This document shows, piece by piece, positions 7,330-15,288 of a DNA stretch of 38,696 nucleotides. Below the pieces are notes generated by a model. The model ran no database searches and was not told the DNA's origin. It saw only the letters and a list, made by a program, of their open reading frames with translations. A program made the position numbers and the translations under genes. Numbering within the stretch: the stretch's first letter is position 1; each line of letters begins with the position of its first letter. Origin of the DNA: an uncultured Bacteroidales bacterium. Its GTDB lineage: Bacteria; Bacteroidota; Bacteroidia; Bacteroidales; Paludibacteraceae. The stretch covers positions 1 through 38,696 of the forward strand of contig CADCCH010000022.1 in assembly GCA_902799875.1 (NCBI GenBank), read 5' to 3'.

Positions 7330-8150
7330 TATTTTTTCTTTTGTGCAGCGTCGTACTCTACTACGATATCGAGCAGGCTAATCGAGCTGTCTTCCATCTC
7401 ATTTACCAGACCCTCAACGAGGCTGAGGATGTAGTTGTAGAACAACTGGAGAACAACAGCAATAATCAAACCGAGAAGGGTGGTCAACAGAGCGACCTTG
7501 ATACCACCGGCAACAACGGTAGCCGAGATATCACCTACTTGCTGGATCTTATCGAAAGCCTCGATCATACCGATGATGGTACCCAAGAATCCGAGAGACG
7601 GAGCGATAGCGATGAAGAGGGTGATCCAAGAGAGGTTCTTCTCCAGCAGACCCAGTTGAACACCACCATAGGAAGCAACGGTCTTCTCTACTACGTCGAT
7701 ACCCTCGTCGTAGCGGCTCAGACCCTGATAGAAGATCGAAGCTACCGGACCACGGGTGTTACGGCAAACCTCCAGAGCTTTCTCAATACCACCTTCTTTC
7801 AGAGCAGCCTCAATATTAGCAAGCAACTCTTTGGTGTTCGTTTTGCTCAAAGACAGATAGATAATACGCTCGATACAGAGAGCCAAACCGAATACGAGAG
7901 TAACGAGGGTCAAAGCCATGAAGCCTGCACCACCTTCGATAAATTTGGTCTTCAGCGTCTTGTGGAGCGCTACCATGCCTCCGGCTTCTTCTGCAGGAGC
8001 CTCAGCTACTTCTTCAGCTGCAGGAGCAGCCTCGTCTACTTGTTCAACAGCAGCCTCTTCAACAGCAGCTGCTTCTTCTTGTGCCATCATAACTGCGCTA
8101 CCAAAGGTAAGCATCGCCAGCACGGTCAGAGTTGCAAAAATTTTTTTCAT
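7329..8150 (-). CDS. exbB: ExbB/TolQ/MotA-type proton channel protein
   Basis: 273 residues. A signal-peptide-like first helix (1-23) is followed by an Ala/Glu-rich linker (24-57) and the ExbB core with three further helices (about 75-95, 170-195, 215-245). The hallmark APSLGFLGTIIGMIEAF and the Gly/Ala-rich last helix are clear. With ExbD it forms the inner-membrane motor for TonB. The extra N-terminal signal and acidic linker are common in Bacteroidota ExbB. No canonical promoter lies between tRNA-Ser(GGA) and this gene, so it may be read through from the tRNA promoter at 8473-8503. Confidence 0.92.
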   Translation of the reverse strand: MKKIFATLTVLAMLTFGSAVMMAQEEAAAVEEAAVEQVDEAAPAAEEVAEAPAEEAGGMVALHKTLKTKFIEGGAGFMALTLVTLVFGLALCIERIIYLSLSKTNTKELLANIEAALKEGGIEKALEVCRNTRGPVASIFYQGLSRYDEGIDVVEKTVASYGGVQLGLLEKNLSWITLFIAIAPSLGFLGTIIGMIEAFDKIQQVGDISATVVAGGIKVALLTTLLGLIIAVVLQLFYNYILSLVEGLVNEMEDSSISLLDIVVEYDAAQKKK

Positions 8151-8200
8151 GAGAATAATAAATTAATTAAGTTATTTGTGTTTTAAATTTAAAGTCATCT

Positions 8201-8252
8201 TTGCGGAGAGACGGGGATTTCTCCGTAATTCCCTTGCGGAGAGACGGGGATT
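8201..8252. repeat. Direct duplication of the tRNA-Ser 3' end
   Basis: The 19 bases at 8234-8252, covering the tRNA 3' acceptor strand and part of the T-arm plus two flanking bases, recur perfectly at 8201-8219, with 14 bases between the copies. Copied tRNA 3' ends are typical of integration sites, but here the copies are too close to enclose an element. Confidence 0.8.
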
Positions 8253-8324
8253 CGAACCCCGGAAACCCTTTTGGAGTTTACACGCTTTCCAGGCGTGCCT
8301 CTTCAACCACTCGAGCATCTCTCC
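8237..8324 (-). tRNA. tRNA-Ser (anticodon GGA)
   Basis: 88 nt. All stems pair: acceptor GGAGAGA/TCTCTCC, anticodon stem CACGC/GCGTG around CTGGAAA (anticodon GGA), long variable arm AAACTC/GGGTTT typical of serine tRNA, T-arm CGGGG-TTCGAAT-CCCCG. Discriminator G. CCA is not encoded. Reads UCC and UCU. Confidence 0.97.
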
Positions 8325-8467
8325 TTCGTCGGAAGTGGCTTACAACGACTTCGTTACAACCTAACTCGTAGGGTCGCCGCACTTCCTTCTCTTCGGTCGG
8401 CAAACGCAAAGCGATTTACCTCCCGATGTATTTCAATTACTTATTAGAACGCGCGTTTATCAATATC
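8325..8467 (-). other. Long 5' leader of tRNA-Ser(GGA)
   Basis: About 143 bases separate the predicted transcription start from the mature tRNA. The part next to the tRNA is enclosed by complementary GGAAGTG and CACTTCC and holds further short inverted repeats (for example AACGA/TCGTT). No ORF is visible. It is either a processed spacer or a small RNA made from the tRNA precursor. Confidence 0.4.
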
Positions 8468-8472
8468 GGGTA

Positions 8473-8503
8473 CAAAGGTACTGCTTTTTTTGCAAATACG
8501 CAA
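8473..8503 (-). promoter_or_regulatory. Promoter of tRNA-Ser(GGA)
   Basis: Minus strand: CTTGCGTAT, A7 tract, GCAG, then -7 TACCTTTG (8473-8480). The boxes are 20 bases apart. Confidence 0.82.
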
Positions 8504-8533
8504 GAGTTTTCGTAAAATTTTCGTTTTTTTTCG

Positions 8534-9295
8534 TTATTTTATGCCAAAAAGTTGTCTTGCGTTGGCACTTGTGACCTCAATTATATGTTCTACAGAGCAA
8601 TTATATACCTCAGCCAGCCGTTCAGCGACATGAATCATGAGCCTACTTTCATTGCGCTCTCCTCTATGAGGAGTGGGTGCCAAATACGGTCCGTCGGTCT
8701 CCAACACAATACGCTCCAACGGTACCACCTCCAGTGTTTCGGACAATTTGCAATTCTTAAAAGTCAGCACACCACCGATCCCCAAATAGAAACCCATCCG
8801 CAAATACTGCTGCGCGACTTCCTTACTGCCATTAAAACAATGTATCACGCCACGTACGTGCGCGTTCTTCAGCATATTCAGTGTATCTTCGGTCGCTTCG
8901 CGGCTATGAATCATAACCGGCAAATCCAATTCTTCCGCTAAATCCAACTGTCTTTGGAACACTTCACGCTGGGCCTCCTTAAAGGTAGTATCCCAGTAAT
9001 AATCAAAACCAATCTCACCGATCGCTACAATCTCATTGCGGTGCTCGCGGATAGTTTGTTCAATGACCGCATATTGCTCCTGCCAATCCTCTTTCACATC
9101 CTGCGGATGAAAACCCAAACCGGCATAACAGTACCCCGGGTGCTTATGGCACACGTCCAAGATACCCGGAATGGACGCAGCATTGACGCCGGGAACAATC
9201 ATCATTTCCACCCCACTCTCGCGTTGGCGGGCAATGACCTCTTCTCTATCAGGCGCGTACGCCTCTTCGTCTAAATGGATATGCGTGTCTATCAT
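8534..9295 (-). CDS. tatD: TatD-family metal-dependent hydrolase
   Basis: 253 residues, normal for TatD. An amidohydrolase-fold DNase/deoxyribonuclease-like enzyme. Metal ligands are visible: IDTHIHLD at the N-terminus (H5, H7), GEIGFDYYW with the bridging glutamate, MIHSRE, HCFNGS, and LETDGPYLAP with the catalytic aspartate. Its ATG overlaps the queA stop by four bases, so the two are translationally coupled. It is the last gene of the methyltransferase-queA-tatD operon. Confidence 0.93.
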   Translation of the reverse strand: MIDTHIHLDEEAYAPDREEVIARQRESGVEMMIVPGVNAASIPGILDVCHKHPGYCYAGLGFHPQDVKEDWQEQYAVIEQTIREHRNEIVAIGEIGFDYYWDTTFKEAQREVFQRQLDLAEELDLPVMIHSREATEDTLNMLKNAHVRGVIHCFNGSKEVAQQYLRMGFYLGIGGVLTFKNCKLSETLEVVPLERIVLETDGPYLAPTPHRGERNESRLMIHVAERLAEVYNCSVEHIIEVTSANARQLFGIK

Positions 9296-10497
9296 TTTCT
9301 ATTCAAAATACTGGAGTCTCCGTAACTAAGGAAACGAAAATCGTGACTCAGGGCATAGTCATAGATCGTCTTCCAATCGCCCCCGACAAAAGCACTAACC
9401 AACAAGAGCAACGTGGACTGCGGTTGGTGGAAATTAGTGATCAACTGATCCACAATACGGAAGGTATAACCGGGTTTGATCATAATTTGCGTCTCGGCAT
9501 GGAGCGTCGTCTGACCTGTCCTGTCCAAATAATCCAGAATCGCCTGCAGCGCGTCAAAGGTCGATAACGAATAGTCCTGCTCGTAAGGCTCAAATTGCCC
9601 CACATGTATTTCGACATCTCGACATCTCGACATCTCGACATCTCGAAGTTTATTTCCGATAAAATACAGACTCTCGAGCGTTCGCATACTGGTCGTTCCG
9701 ACCGCCACGATATGTCCAAGCTTGGCTTGGATGTGCGCGATTGTCTCGCGCGGCACGGCGATGATCTCCGTGTGCATGGTATGCTCATTAGCATCGGCTG
9801 TCTTGACCGGCAGGAACGTACCGGCACCTACATGCAACGTCACCTCATCGGTCTCGATACCGCGGGCACGAAGATCGTTCAGGACCTGATCCGTAAAATG
9901 CAAACCTGCCGTCGGAGCAGCCACAGACCCCTTGATACGCGAATAAACAGTCTGATAAGTACGCAGATCCGATTCCTCGGTCTTACGATTGAGGTACGGC
10001 GGGATAGGCAGTTCACCGGCTGCATCCAAAATCTCCGCAAAGGAGACATTCTCTTCATCCCACTCAAAACGCACGGCAAACGTATTTCCTAACACCTGCT
10101 CCTTATAAGCACGGAGCGTAAAATCACCTGCTTTCAGTTCTATCGCCTCGTCATGCCATTTCTTCACGTTACCTACCATACATTTCCAGGTACAACCGGT
10201 GGTGGAACCTAACGACAACTGGTAATCGTGCGGCATAAGAGGCTCCAGACAAAAGACCTCTATACGGGCACCGGTCGGTTTATGAAACTCCAATCGTGCC
10301 TGTATCACGCGCGTGTTATTATATATAAGGAGCGAATGCGGCGCGATATAATCGCCCACATGATAGAAACGATCTTCCGTCACCTGACCGTCACGATACA
10401 CTAACAACTTACTGTGGTCGCGCTCGGCAAGCGGGTACTTGGCGATCCGCTCATCAGGCAAAGGATAATTATAATCGGCTATGTATATTGGCTTCAT
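9292..10497 (-). CDS. queA: S-adenosylmethionine:tRNA ribosyltransferase-isomerase
   Basis: 401 residues. Transfers the ribosyl part of S-adenosylmethionine to preQ1 in tRNA, the penultimate step of queuosine synthesis. Signatures seen: LPDERIAKYPLAERDHSKLLV at the N-terminus (split from a longer match), PTAGLHFT, VTLHVGAGTFLPV, VGTTSMRTLE and TNFHQPQSTLLLLVSAF. An 8-base repeat (9611-9646) encodes an extra stretch KLRDVEMSRCRDVE in the loop after VGTTSMRTLESLYFIGN. The start codon lies 29 bases inside the upstream methyltransferase gene. Confidence 0.95.
   Translation of the reverse strand: MKPIYIADYNYPLPDERIAKYPLAERDHSKLLVYRDGQVTEDRFYHVGDYIAPHSLLIYNNTRVIQARLEFHKPTGARIEVFCLEPLMPHDYQLSLGSTTGCTWKCMVGNVKKWHDEAIELKAGDFTLRAYKEQVLGNTFAVRFEWDEENVSFAEILDAAGELPIPPYLNRKTEESDLRTYQTVYSRIKGSVAAPTAGLHFTDQVLNDLRARGIETDEVTLHVGAGTFLPVKTADANEHTMHTEIIAVPRETIAHIQAKLGHIVAVGTTSMRTLESLYFIGNKLRDVEMSRCRDVEIHVGQFEPYEQDYSLSTFDALQAILDYLDRTGQTTLHAETQIMIKPGYTFRIVDQLITNFHQPQSTLLLLVSAFVGGDWKTIYDYALSHDFRFLSYGDSSILNRK
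9611..9646. repeat. 8-base tandem repeat in queA
   Basis: 4.5 perfect copies of TCGACATC. In frame on the minus strand, it encodes LRDVEMSRCRDVE, so the 8-base unit is read in all three frames in succession without a stop. Confidence 0.9.
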
Positions 10498-11680
10498 TTC
10501 TTTTTCCCTGAAAAAGTTCGTATTGATTAAACTGGCAATCCAGCTCCCCGTTAAGCAGACGGTATTTCTTACTCGGTTTGAGTCCGATCCGTTTCATGGC
10601 ATCTGTATTGGAAGAGATGATCCATGCCGTCGCACCGGTGAACTGATGCTTGAGCGCCGTACCAATTGCGCCATACAGGTCTTCCATTTCTTTGTTGCTC
10701 TTCAGACGCTCGCCGTAAGGCGGGTTCATCATGACTAAGGGTGAAGGGGTGAATGGATGAAGGGATGAAAGGTCCTTTAATTCCTCCAAACGTACTTGTT
10801 TGAGTTCGACATCCTTCTGGACTCCCGCAGACTTCACATTCTTCGTGGCCTGCTGGATGGCATAGAAAGAGGCATCGGAACCGTAAATACGATGCTCGAA
10901 CTCACGTTCGTGCGAATCATCGTTATAGATATCGTTCCATAAGTCGGCATCGAAATCAGGCCAATGCTCAAAGGCAAACTCCTTGCGGAAGACACCCGGA
11001 GCGATGTTACGCGCCATGAGTGCCGCCTCGATGAGCAGCGTACCGGATCCGCACATAGGGTCATAGAAATCCGACTGTCCGTGCCACCCCGCCATGCGTA
11101 ACATGCCGGCCGCCAGTACTTCATTGATAGGTGCTTCGGTGGTTGCGACGCGATATCCGCGTTTATGCAGACTCTCACCGGAAGAGTCCAACGAGAGGGT
11201 GACATGGTCGTTCCCGATATGCAGATTAATGCGGACATCGGGGTTCTCGGCATGCACGCTCGGTCGTTTACCGGTTTTTTCATTCCAGTAATCGACTATG
11301 GCGTCTTTCACGCGGTAGGTAACGAAGAGGCTGTTGTGGAAGAACTCGCTATAAACCGTAGCATCAATAACAAAAGTGTTATCCACCGTCATAAAATGGG
11401 ACCAATCCACCGATTTGGCCATTTCATAAATCTGATCTTCGGGTTTGAGCCGTTCGCCTTTCACTTTGAGCCGGTCGCTCTTAACAGGTACCAAAATACG
11501 AATAGCGGTACGCAAGCAGAAGTTCGCACGATAAAGCAACGCTTTGTCACCACGGAAAGAAACAGCACGGCGTTCCAGCTGTACATCATTGGCACCCAAC
11601 TCGATCAACTCCAGCGCCAACACCTCCTCCAGACCCTTAAAGGTCTTTGCTAACATCAAAAAAGTAGCCTGCTGTTTCAT
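10469..11680 (-). CDS. THUMP-domain class I RNA methyltransferase (RlmL N-terminal/YpsC-like)
   Basis: 403 residues. An N-terminal ferredoxin-like/THUMP part (about 1-165) is followed by a Rossmann methyltransferase with FYDPMCGSGTLLIEAA (SAM motif I) and MMNPPYGERL, the N-P-P-Y motif of base N-methylation. The length matches single-domain RlmL relatives (E. coli RlmL is a longer fusion), suggesting N2-guanine methylation of 23S rRNA. Two short-period repeats fall in variable loops: 10738-10769 (SSLHPFTPSP, directly before the catalytic motif) and a degenerate one at 11442-11483 (SDRLKVKGERLK). Its last 29 bases overlap queA. Confidence 0.88.
   Translation of the reverse strand: MKQQATFLMLAKTFKGLEEVLALELIELGANDVQLERRAVSFRGDKALLYRANFCLRTAIRILVPVKSDRLKVKGERLKPEDQIYEMAKSVDWSHFMTVDNTFVIDATVYSEFFHNSLFVTYRVKDAIVDYWNEKTGKRPSVHAENPDVRINLHIGNDHVTLSLDSSGESLHKRGYRVATTEAPINEVLAAGMLRMAGWHGQSDFYDPMCGSGTLLIEAALMARNIAPGVFRKEFAFEHWPDFDADLWNDIYNDDSHEREFEHRIYGSDASFYAIQQATKNVKSAGVQKDVELKQVRLEELKDLSSLHPFTPSPLVMMNPPYGERLKSNKEMEDLYGAIGTALKHQFTGATAWIISSNTDAMKRIGLKPSKKYRLLNGELDCQFNQYELFQGKRNEANIHSRL
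10738..10769. repeat. 8-base tandem repeat in the RNA methyltransferase gene
   Basis: Four units AGGGTGAA, GGGGTGAA, TGGATGAA, GGGATGAA, nearly the same unit as at 36675-36705 in an unrelated gene. Confidence 0.8.
11442..11483. repeat. Degenerate heptamer repeat in the RNA methyltransferase gene
   Basis: Six 7-base units (GGTTTGA, GCCGTTC, GCCTTTC, ACTTTGA, GCCGGTC, GCTCTTA). The first three and last three resemble each other, giving RLKVKGERLK in the protein. Weaker than the other arrays. Confidence 0.45.
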
Positions 11681-11695
11681 TTTTTTTCAAAAATA

Positions 11696-11727
11696 TTTGG
11701 TCAATTCATTTTTTTGTAGTACCTTTG
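11696..11727 (+). promoter_or_regulatory. Promoter in front of the disrupted tRNA-Ser(UGA)
   Basis: TTTG at 11696-11699, T7 tract in the spacer, TACCTTTG at 11720-11727, 20 bases apart. The tRNA 5' end follows 13 bases later, so the broken gene still has an intact promoter. Confidence 0.75.
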
Positions 11728-11740
11728 CACCCGCTTTCGA

Positions 11741-11891
11741 GGAAAGATGGCAGAGTGGTCTATTGCGTCGGTCTTGAAAACCGAAGTACTGAAAGGTACC
11801 GGGGGTTGACAGGGCCTTCTCACCACAACGGTCGGGGGGTCTCCGCCGCTTCGCTCTGTCGATTATTGCTCCGCAATTTTCGAATCCCTCT
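11741..11891 (+). pseudogene. tRNA-Ser (anticodon UGA) split in its T-loop by 73 bases
   Basis: 5' part intact: acceptor strand GGAAAGA, D-arm, anticodon arm TCGGT-CTTGAAA-ACCGA (anticodon UGA), variable arm GTACT-GAAA-GGTAC, then GGGGGTT. At 11808-11880 come 73 foreign bases, then CGAATCCCTC (11881-11890), which would complete a perfect T-arm. The next bases, TATCATT, do not pair with GGAAAGA, so the acceptor 3' strand is also missing. The insert contains GACAG/CTGTC (11808-11812, 11856-11860) and an ATTGC-TCC-GCAAT hairpin. Not functional as read. Decay after use as an integration site is the likeliest history; an assembly fault cannot be excluded. Confidence 0.8.
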
Positions 11892-11895
11892 ATCA

Positions 11896-12777
11896 TTATT
11901 TTTTCAACTGGAAGGGGAAGGAACCGATCAGATTACCGTCGCAGAAGAAATCGATCGAATAGAAACCGTCTTCTACCTCAAAACCTTCGTCCACCGTGCA
12001 GTAACAAGTGCCGTTATACGTCTCACCGGTATACTCCAGTTGTTGGGTCAGAGTATAGGGGATATTGAGATTCTCAAACGGGAATGTCTTTGCCTCTTGT
12101 TCGCCAAGCAAGTTGCCTTCAGGCGTAATGATACGTGCGTAGAGGTCCTTGAGACCCGGTGTACAGGTGATATTCTTGGCAATCGTGTAATCAAACTGCA
12201 ACTTCGCCATATGGCTCACCATACGCGTTTTCTTATCGTTCTTATTGAGCATCGTGAGCGTACAGGAGGACACCTCCAGCATCGATGCACGCTCGACCGT
12301 CTCGGTCAATTGGGCATTGACATTGGACAAATGCGTATTGCGCTCCTTAACCTGTTGGTTTTCCTCCTTGACCAGCATATTCTCTTCGGTCAAACGGGCA
12401 TTGGTCGCATTAAGCGAATCGATCTGATGCACGTAACTAACCATCACCGCACGCACAGTTGCCAGTTCTTTCTTCAGTTCTGCTATCTTGCGGGCATTGG
12501 AAGCCTTGGTCTGACGTAACTCCTCCAACAAGTCCTGCACGCGCTGTTGTTCACGACTCAGCAAGTCCTGCAGCGAGTCATTGCGGATATCCATCTGCTG
12601 GTAACCGTCAAACTGAATCGCCAGATCTTCGTACTCTTCCTCCAGTTCTTCTTTCTCTATCGTCATCTGCTCCACCATCTCGGTCATCTCCTGATGCTGG
12701 CGGAAATTCCAGTAAACAAGCACACCGATGATGAGGGCAAGCACACCGAACAGGATCCAAACTAATTTCTTATTCAT
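11896..12777 (-). CDS. Membrane-anchored coiled-coil protein, function unknown
   Basis: 293 residues. A single N-terminal transmembrane helix (about 5-24) with a short cytoplasmic start is followed by a long Glu/Gln-rich coiled coil (about 28-165) and a compact beta-rich C-terminal domain (175-293) containing three cysteines. No family is recognised with certainty; proteins of this build are common next to cell-envelope genes in Bacteroidota. Its ATG overlaps the murF stop by four bases (ATGA), so it is coupled to peptidoglycan synthesis genes. It is the last gene of the long dnaN string. Confidence 0.8.
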   Translation of the reverse strand: MNKKLVWILFGVLALIIGVLVYWNFRQHQEMTEMVEQMTIEKEELEEEYEDLAIQFDGYQQMDIRNDSLQDLLSREQQRVQDLLEELRQTKASNARKIAELKKELATVRAVMVSYVHQIDSLNATNARLTEENMLVKEENQQVKERNTHLSNVNAQLTETVERASMLEVSSCTLTMLNKNDKKTRMVSHMAKLQFDYTIAKNITCTPGLKDLYARIITPEGNLLGEQEAKTFPFENLNIPYTLTQQLEYTGETYNGTCYCTVDEGFEVEDGFYSIDFFCDGNLIGSFPFQLKK

Positions 12778-13946
12778 AATAAAGGTATCACTTTCTCTAA
12801 TTGATTGCTTCTACTGCCTTTGAGCAGGATATTGTAACCGCAGAGCGGCTCTTTTCGCAAGGCTTCACACAAGGCCTCGACGTTTTCGTAGATCGGATAC
12901 GGGGCGGTGGTTTCTTTGTATTCCTCGCCTACCAACAACACTTTTTCTGCCTTGCGCTCGAGCAACATATTCACGATATTCTGGTGCTCGAGGTGCGAAT
13001 ACTCACCTAATTCCCTCATCGCACCCAAAATATAACAGTTGCCTTTGAACGCATTGATAGCTGCGGTCATGGAGGTAGGATTGGCGTTATACGCATCGAC
13101 CACCACCGTATTGCGCTCGGTCTGCATGAACTGCGAACGGTTATTGGAGGGAACATACGCACGGATCGCTGCCAATGCATCCTCTTCGGAGATACCGAAG
13201 TGTTTACCCACGCAAATAGCTGCCGATACATTCTCCGCATTGTAACCACCCACGAGATGCGTACCTTCCGGCATCACACCGGTGTGGTATTCGACTAGGT
13301 TTCCTAGGTGTCCTAGGTTACCTAGGTTGCCTAGCATCGTTCGCAGATACGGATTATCCGCATTCCGGAAGATGGTTCCTCCGTGGTTCACGATCCACTC
13401 ATACAACTCCGCTTTGGTGCGTTGTACCCCTTCGAAGGAACCAAAACCCTGCAGATGGGCTTTGCCGACATTGGTGATCAGACCAAAATTCGGCTCCGCT
13501 ATCTCTACCAGTTCTTTGATATCGCCCGGATGGGAAGCCCCCATCTCAACAATCGCCATCTCGTGCGCGCGCGTTATAGATAATAAGGTGAGGGGCACAC
13601 CGATCTGGTTATTAAGGTTACCCTGGGTGTAGTACAAGTTATATCGGGTCTTAAGCACCGCAGCACAGAGTTCTTTGGTCGTAGTTTTCCCATTCGTACC
13701 GGTGATACCTAAAATAGGCAACCCCAACTCCCGACGCCAAGTACGGGCCAGATCCTGCAGTTCCGCCAAAGCGTTCTCCCCACAGATCACATACTCCGCG
13801 CCCTGTGCTTTCGCCTGGTCCACGAAGTCGTTACCGTCAAAATGTTCTCCCTTCAGCGCCACAAAAACAGCGCCGGAAGTGACCTTCCGGCTGTCTGTTG
13901 TGACGAAAAGAGATTCTTTATTTCTTATTAGGAAGCTCCAATCCAT
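12774..13946 (-). CDS. murF: UDP-N-acetylmuramoyl-tripeptide--D-alanyl-D-alanine ligase
   Basis: 390 residues from ATG 13946 (MDWSFLIRNKESLFVTTDSRK), chosen because homologues start here; a longer reading runs into the MFS gene. It adds D-Ala-D-Ala to the UDP-MurNAc tripeptide in the cytoplasm. Seen: TDSRKV...GAVFVALKG (N-terminal domain), ITGTNGKTTTK (P-loop, about 81-91), MGASHPGDI, NVGKAHL, DAYNANPTSM and the C-terminal domain. A 9-base repeat (13295-13334) encodes LGNLGNLGHLGNL at about 205-217 between core elements. Overlaps the MFS gene by 29 bases. Confidence 0.95.
   Translation of the reverse strand: MDWSFLIRNKESLFVTTDSRKVTSGAVFVALKGEHFDGNDFVDQAKAQGAEYVICGENALAELQDLARTWRRELGLPILGITGTNGKTTTKELCAAVLKTRYNLYYTQGNLNNQIGVPLTLLSITRAHEMAIVEMGASHPGDIKELVEIAEPNFGLITNVGKAHLQGFGSFEGVQRTKAELYEWIVNHGGTIFRNADNPYLRTMLGNLGNLGHLGNLVEYHTGVMPEGTHLVGGYNAENVSAAICVGKHFGISEEDALAAIRAYVPSNNRSQFMQTERNTVVVDAYNANPTSMTAAINAFKGNCYILGAMRELGEYSHLEHQNIVNMLLERKAEKVLLVGEEYKETTAPYPIYENVEALCEALRKEPLCGYNILLKGSRSNQLEKVIPLL
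13295..13334. repeat. 9-base tandem repeat in murF
   Basis: CTAGGTTTC, CTAGGTGTC, CTAGGTTAC, CTAGGTTGC, then CTAG. The period of nine gives the tripeptide-repeat protein sequence LGN/LGH. Confidence 0.9.
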
Positions 13947-15288
13947 AGTTCTTCTTTTTGTCTTCCACTTTGAGTGCAAGGCTCAGCAAGAAGGCCAGTA
14001 CACCGAACGAAGCAAACACGATCATCGGTACAAGGTAACCATCCGTAGCCACACGCAGTTTACCGATCAACAGCGGTACAAGACACAGACCGATATTCTG
14101 TACCCAGAAGATGAGGCAGTAAGCCGAACCCAGCACTTTCTCATCGATGATCTTCGGTACAGACGGCCACATCGATGCCGGAACCAGCGAGAAGCTGACG
14201 CCGAGCACCAGGATAGTAGCCAAGGCCAAAGTCTTACTCGGGTATGCCGGCAGCACGAAAGCGAACACACTGTGACATGCAATCATGATGATCGCACCCA
14301 GCAGCATCATCGATGCACCTTTACCTTTATAATCAATGAACGCACCGAGGAACGGGGTCAGCACCATGGCCAATATCGGGAACCACTTGAACAGTCCTGC
14401 TGCTTCCGCATTGGAGATAGCAAGCGTCTCTTCCAAGAAGTTCGTCGCAAAACGCTGGAAGGGGAAGATAGCCGAATAATAGAGCACGCAGAGGAGCGCC
14501 ACGATCCAGAACATCTTTGAGGTCAGGATCTGCTTGAGGTCCGATACATGGAACTCATCCTCCGGATCTTTCTCTGCTGTTGCCTCACCGATTGCCACGA
14601 GTTGGTTGTCGAAGGTTTTGTCCATGATGGTGAAGACAAAGAAATTGATCAGGCCGATGATGAGCAGCAGGGTCGCAAAGAGCAGCGGTGCAGTCACGGA
14701 GTTCGTTCCGTTTACTGCATAATGGGAGCTGAACATAGGAGCTAACCACATGGCAGCGAATACACCCAGACGGGCAATCGCCATCTCGAGACCCATAGCC
14801 AAGGCCATCTCTTTGCCTTTGAACCACTTAGCGAGGATCTTACTAACCGTAGTACCGGCCATCTCACAGCCGCAACCGAAGATCATAAAACCGAACATCG
14901 CCAATTTGGCGCTACCCGGCATCGACGGCCACCAGGCATTGAGCCATTCTACCGTGTTGGCATCGGCCCACGAGATACCCCAGTATTTGATTCCGGCACC
15001 GATGACCATCAACGATGCGGAGAGCAAACCGGTGAAACGGACGCCCATCTTATCGAGGATGATTCCGGCGATGATCAGGAAACCAAACACATTGAGCAGG
15101 TACTCACCGGCCGCATAGGTACCGAAGTCGCCACGGTCCCAATCGAGTGTCTCCTCCAGCAGGGATGCTAACGGAGAGAGGATATCAACGAACATGTACG
15201 CGAAGAACATCATCGATGCTACCAGCACCAACACCGTCCATCGTGCGACTGCGCTATCGCGCAGCGTCTTTTGAAGTTTTTCTACCAT
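13918..15288 (-). CDS. Major facilitator superfamily transporter
   Basis: 456 residues with about twelve hydrophobic helices. Family hints: LDKMGVRFTGLLSASLMVIG after helix 2 (the MFS motif A region), MAGTTVSKILAKWFKGKEMALAMGLEM in helices 4-5 and, in the second half, SMWPSVPKIIDEKVLGSAY. The last segment resembles the eukaryotic MFSD1-type dipeptide transporters and their bacterial relatives, so export or uptake of small peptides is a possibility, only inferred. It sits directly upstream of murF with a 29-base overlap, and its own start lies inside a 41-codon gene. Confidence 0.82.
   Translation of the reverse strand: MVEKLQKTLRDSAVARWTVLVLVASMMFFAYMFVDILSPLASLLEETLDWDRGDFGTYAAGEYLLNVFGFLIIAGIILDKMGVRFTGLLSASLMVIGAGIKYWGISWADANTVEWLNAWWPSMPGSAKLAMFGFMIFGCGCEMAGTTVSKILAKWFKGKEMALAMGLEMAIARLGVFAAMWLAPMFSSHYAVNGTNSVTAPLLFATLLLIIGLINFFVFTIMDKTFDNQLVAIGEATAEKDPEDEFHVSDLKQILTSKMFWIVALLCVLYYSAIFPFQRFATNFLEETLAISNAEAAGLFKWFPILAMVLTPFLGAFIDYKGKGASMMLLGAIIMIACHSVFAFVLPAYPSKTLALATILVLGVSFSLVPASMWPSVPKIIDEKVLGSAYCLIFWVQNIGLCLVPLLIGKLRVATDGYLVPMIVFASFGVLAFLLSLALKVEDKKKNYGLELPNKK

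Noticed and set aside
6101..7381. Plus-strand open frame of 426 codons across exbD and its neighbour
   Set aside because: It is antisense to two clear genes and crosses their spacer; its composition is that of a shadow frame.
9611..9646. Possible CRISPR array in queA (also 13295-13334)
   Set aside because: Units are 8 or 9 bases with no spacers, and they are inside coding frames; no cas gene is present.
11808..11880. Self-splicing group I or II intron in tRNA-Ser
   Set aside because: 73 bases is too short for either class, no core motifs are seen, and the downstream exon lacks the acceptor strand.
11687..11896. Minus-strand frame of 69 codons over the tRNA-Ser locus
   Set aside because: It is the antisense of the tRNA and its insert; such frames are commonly mis-called proteins.
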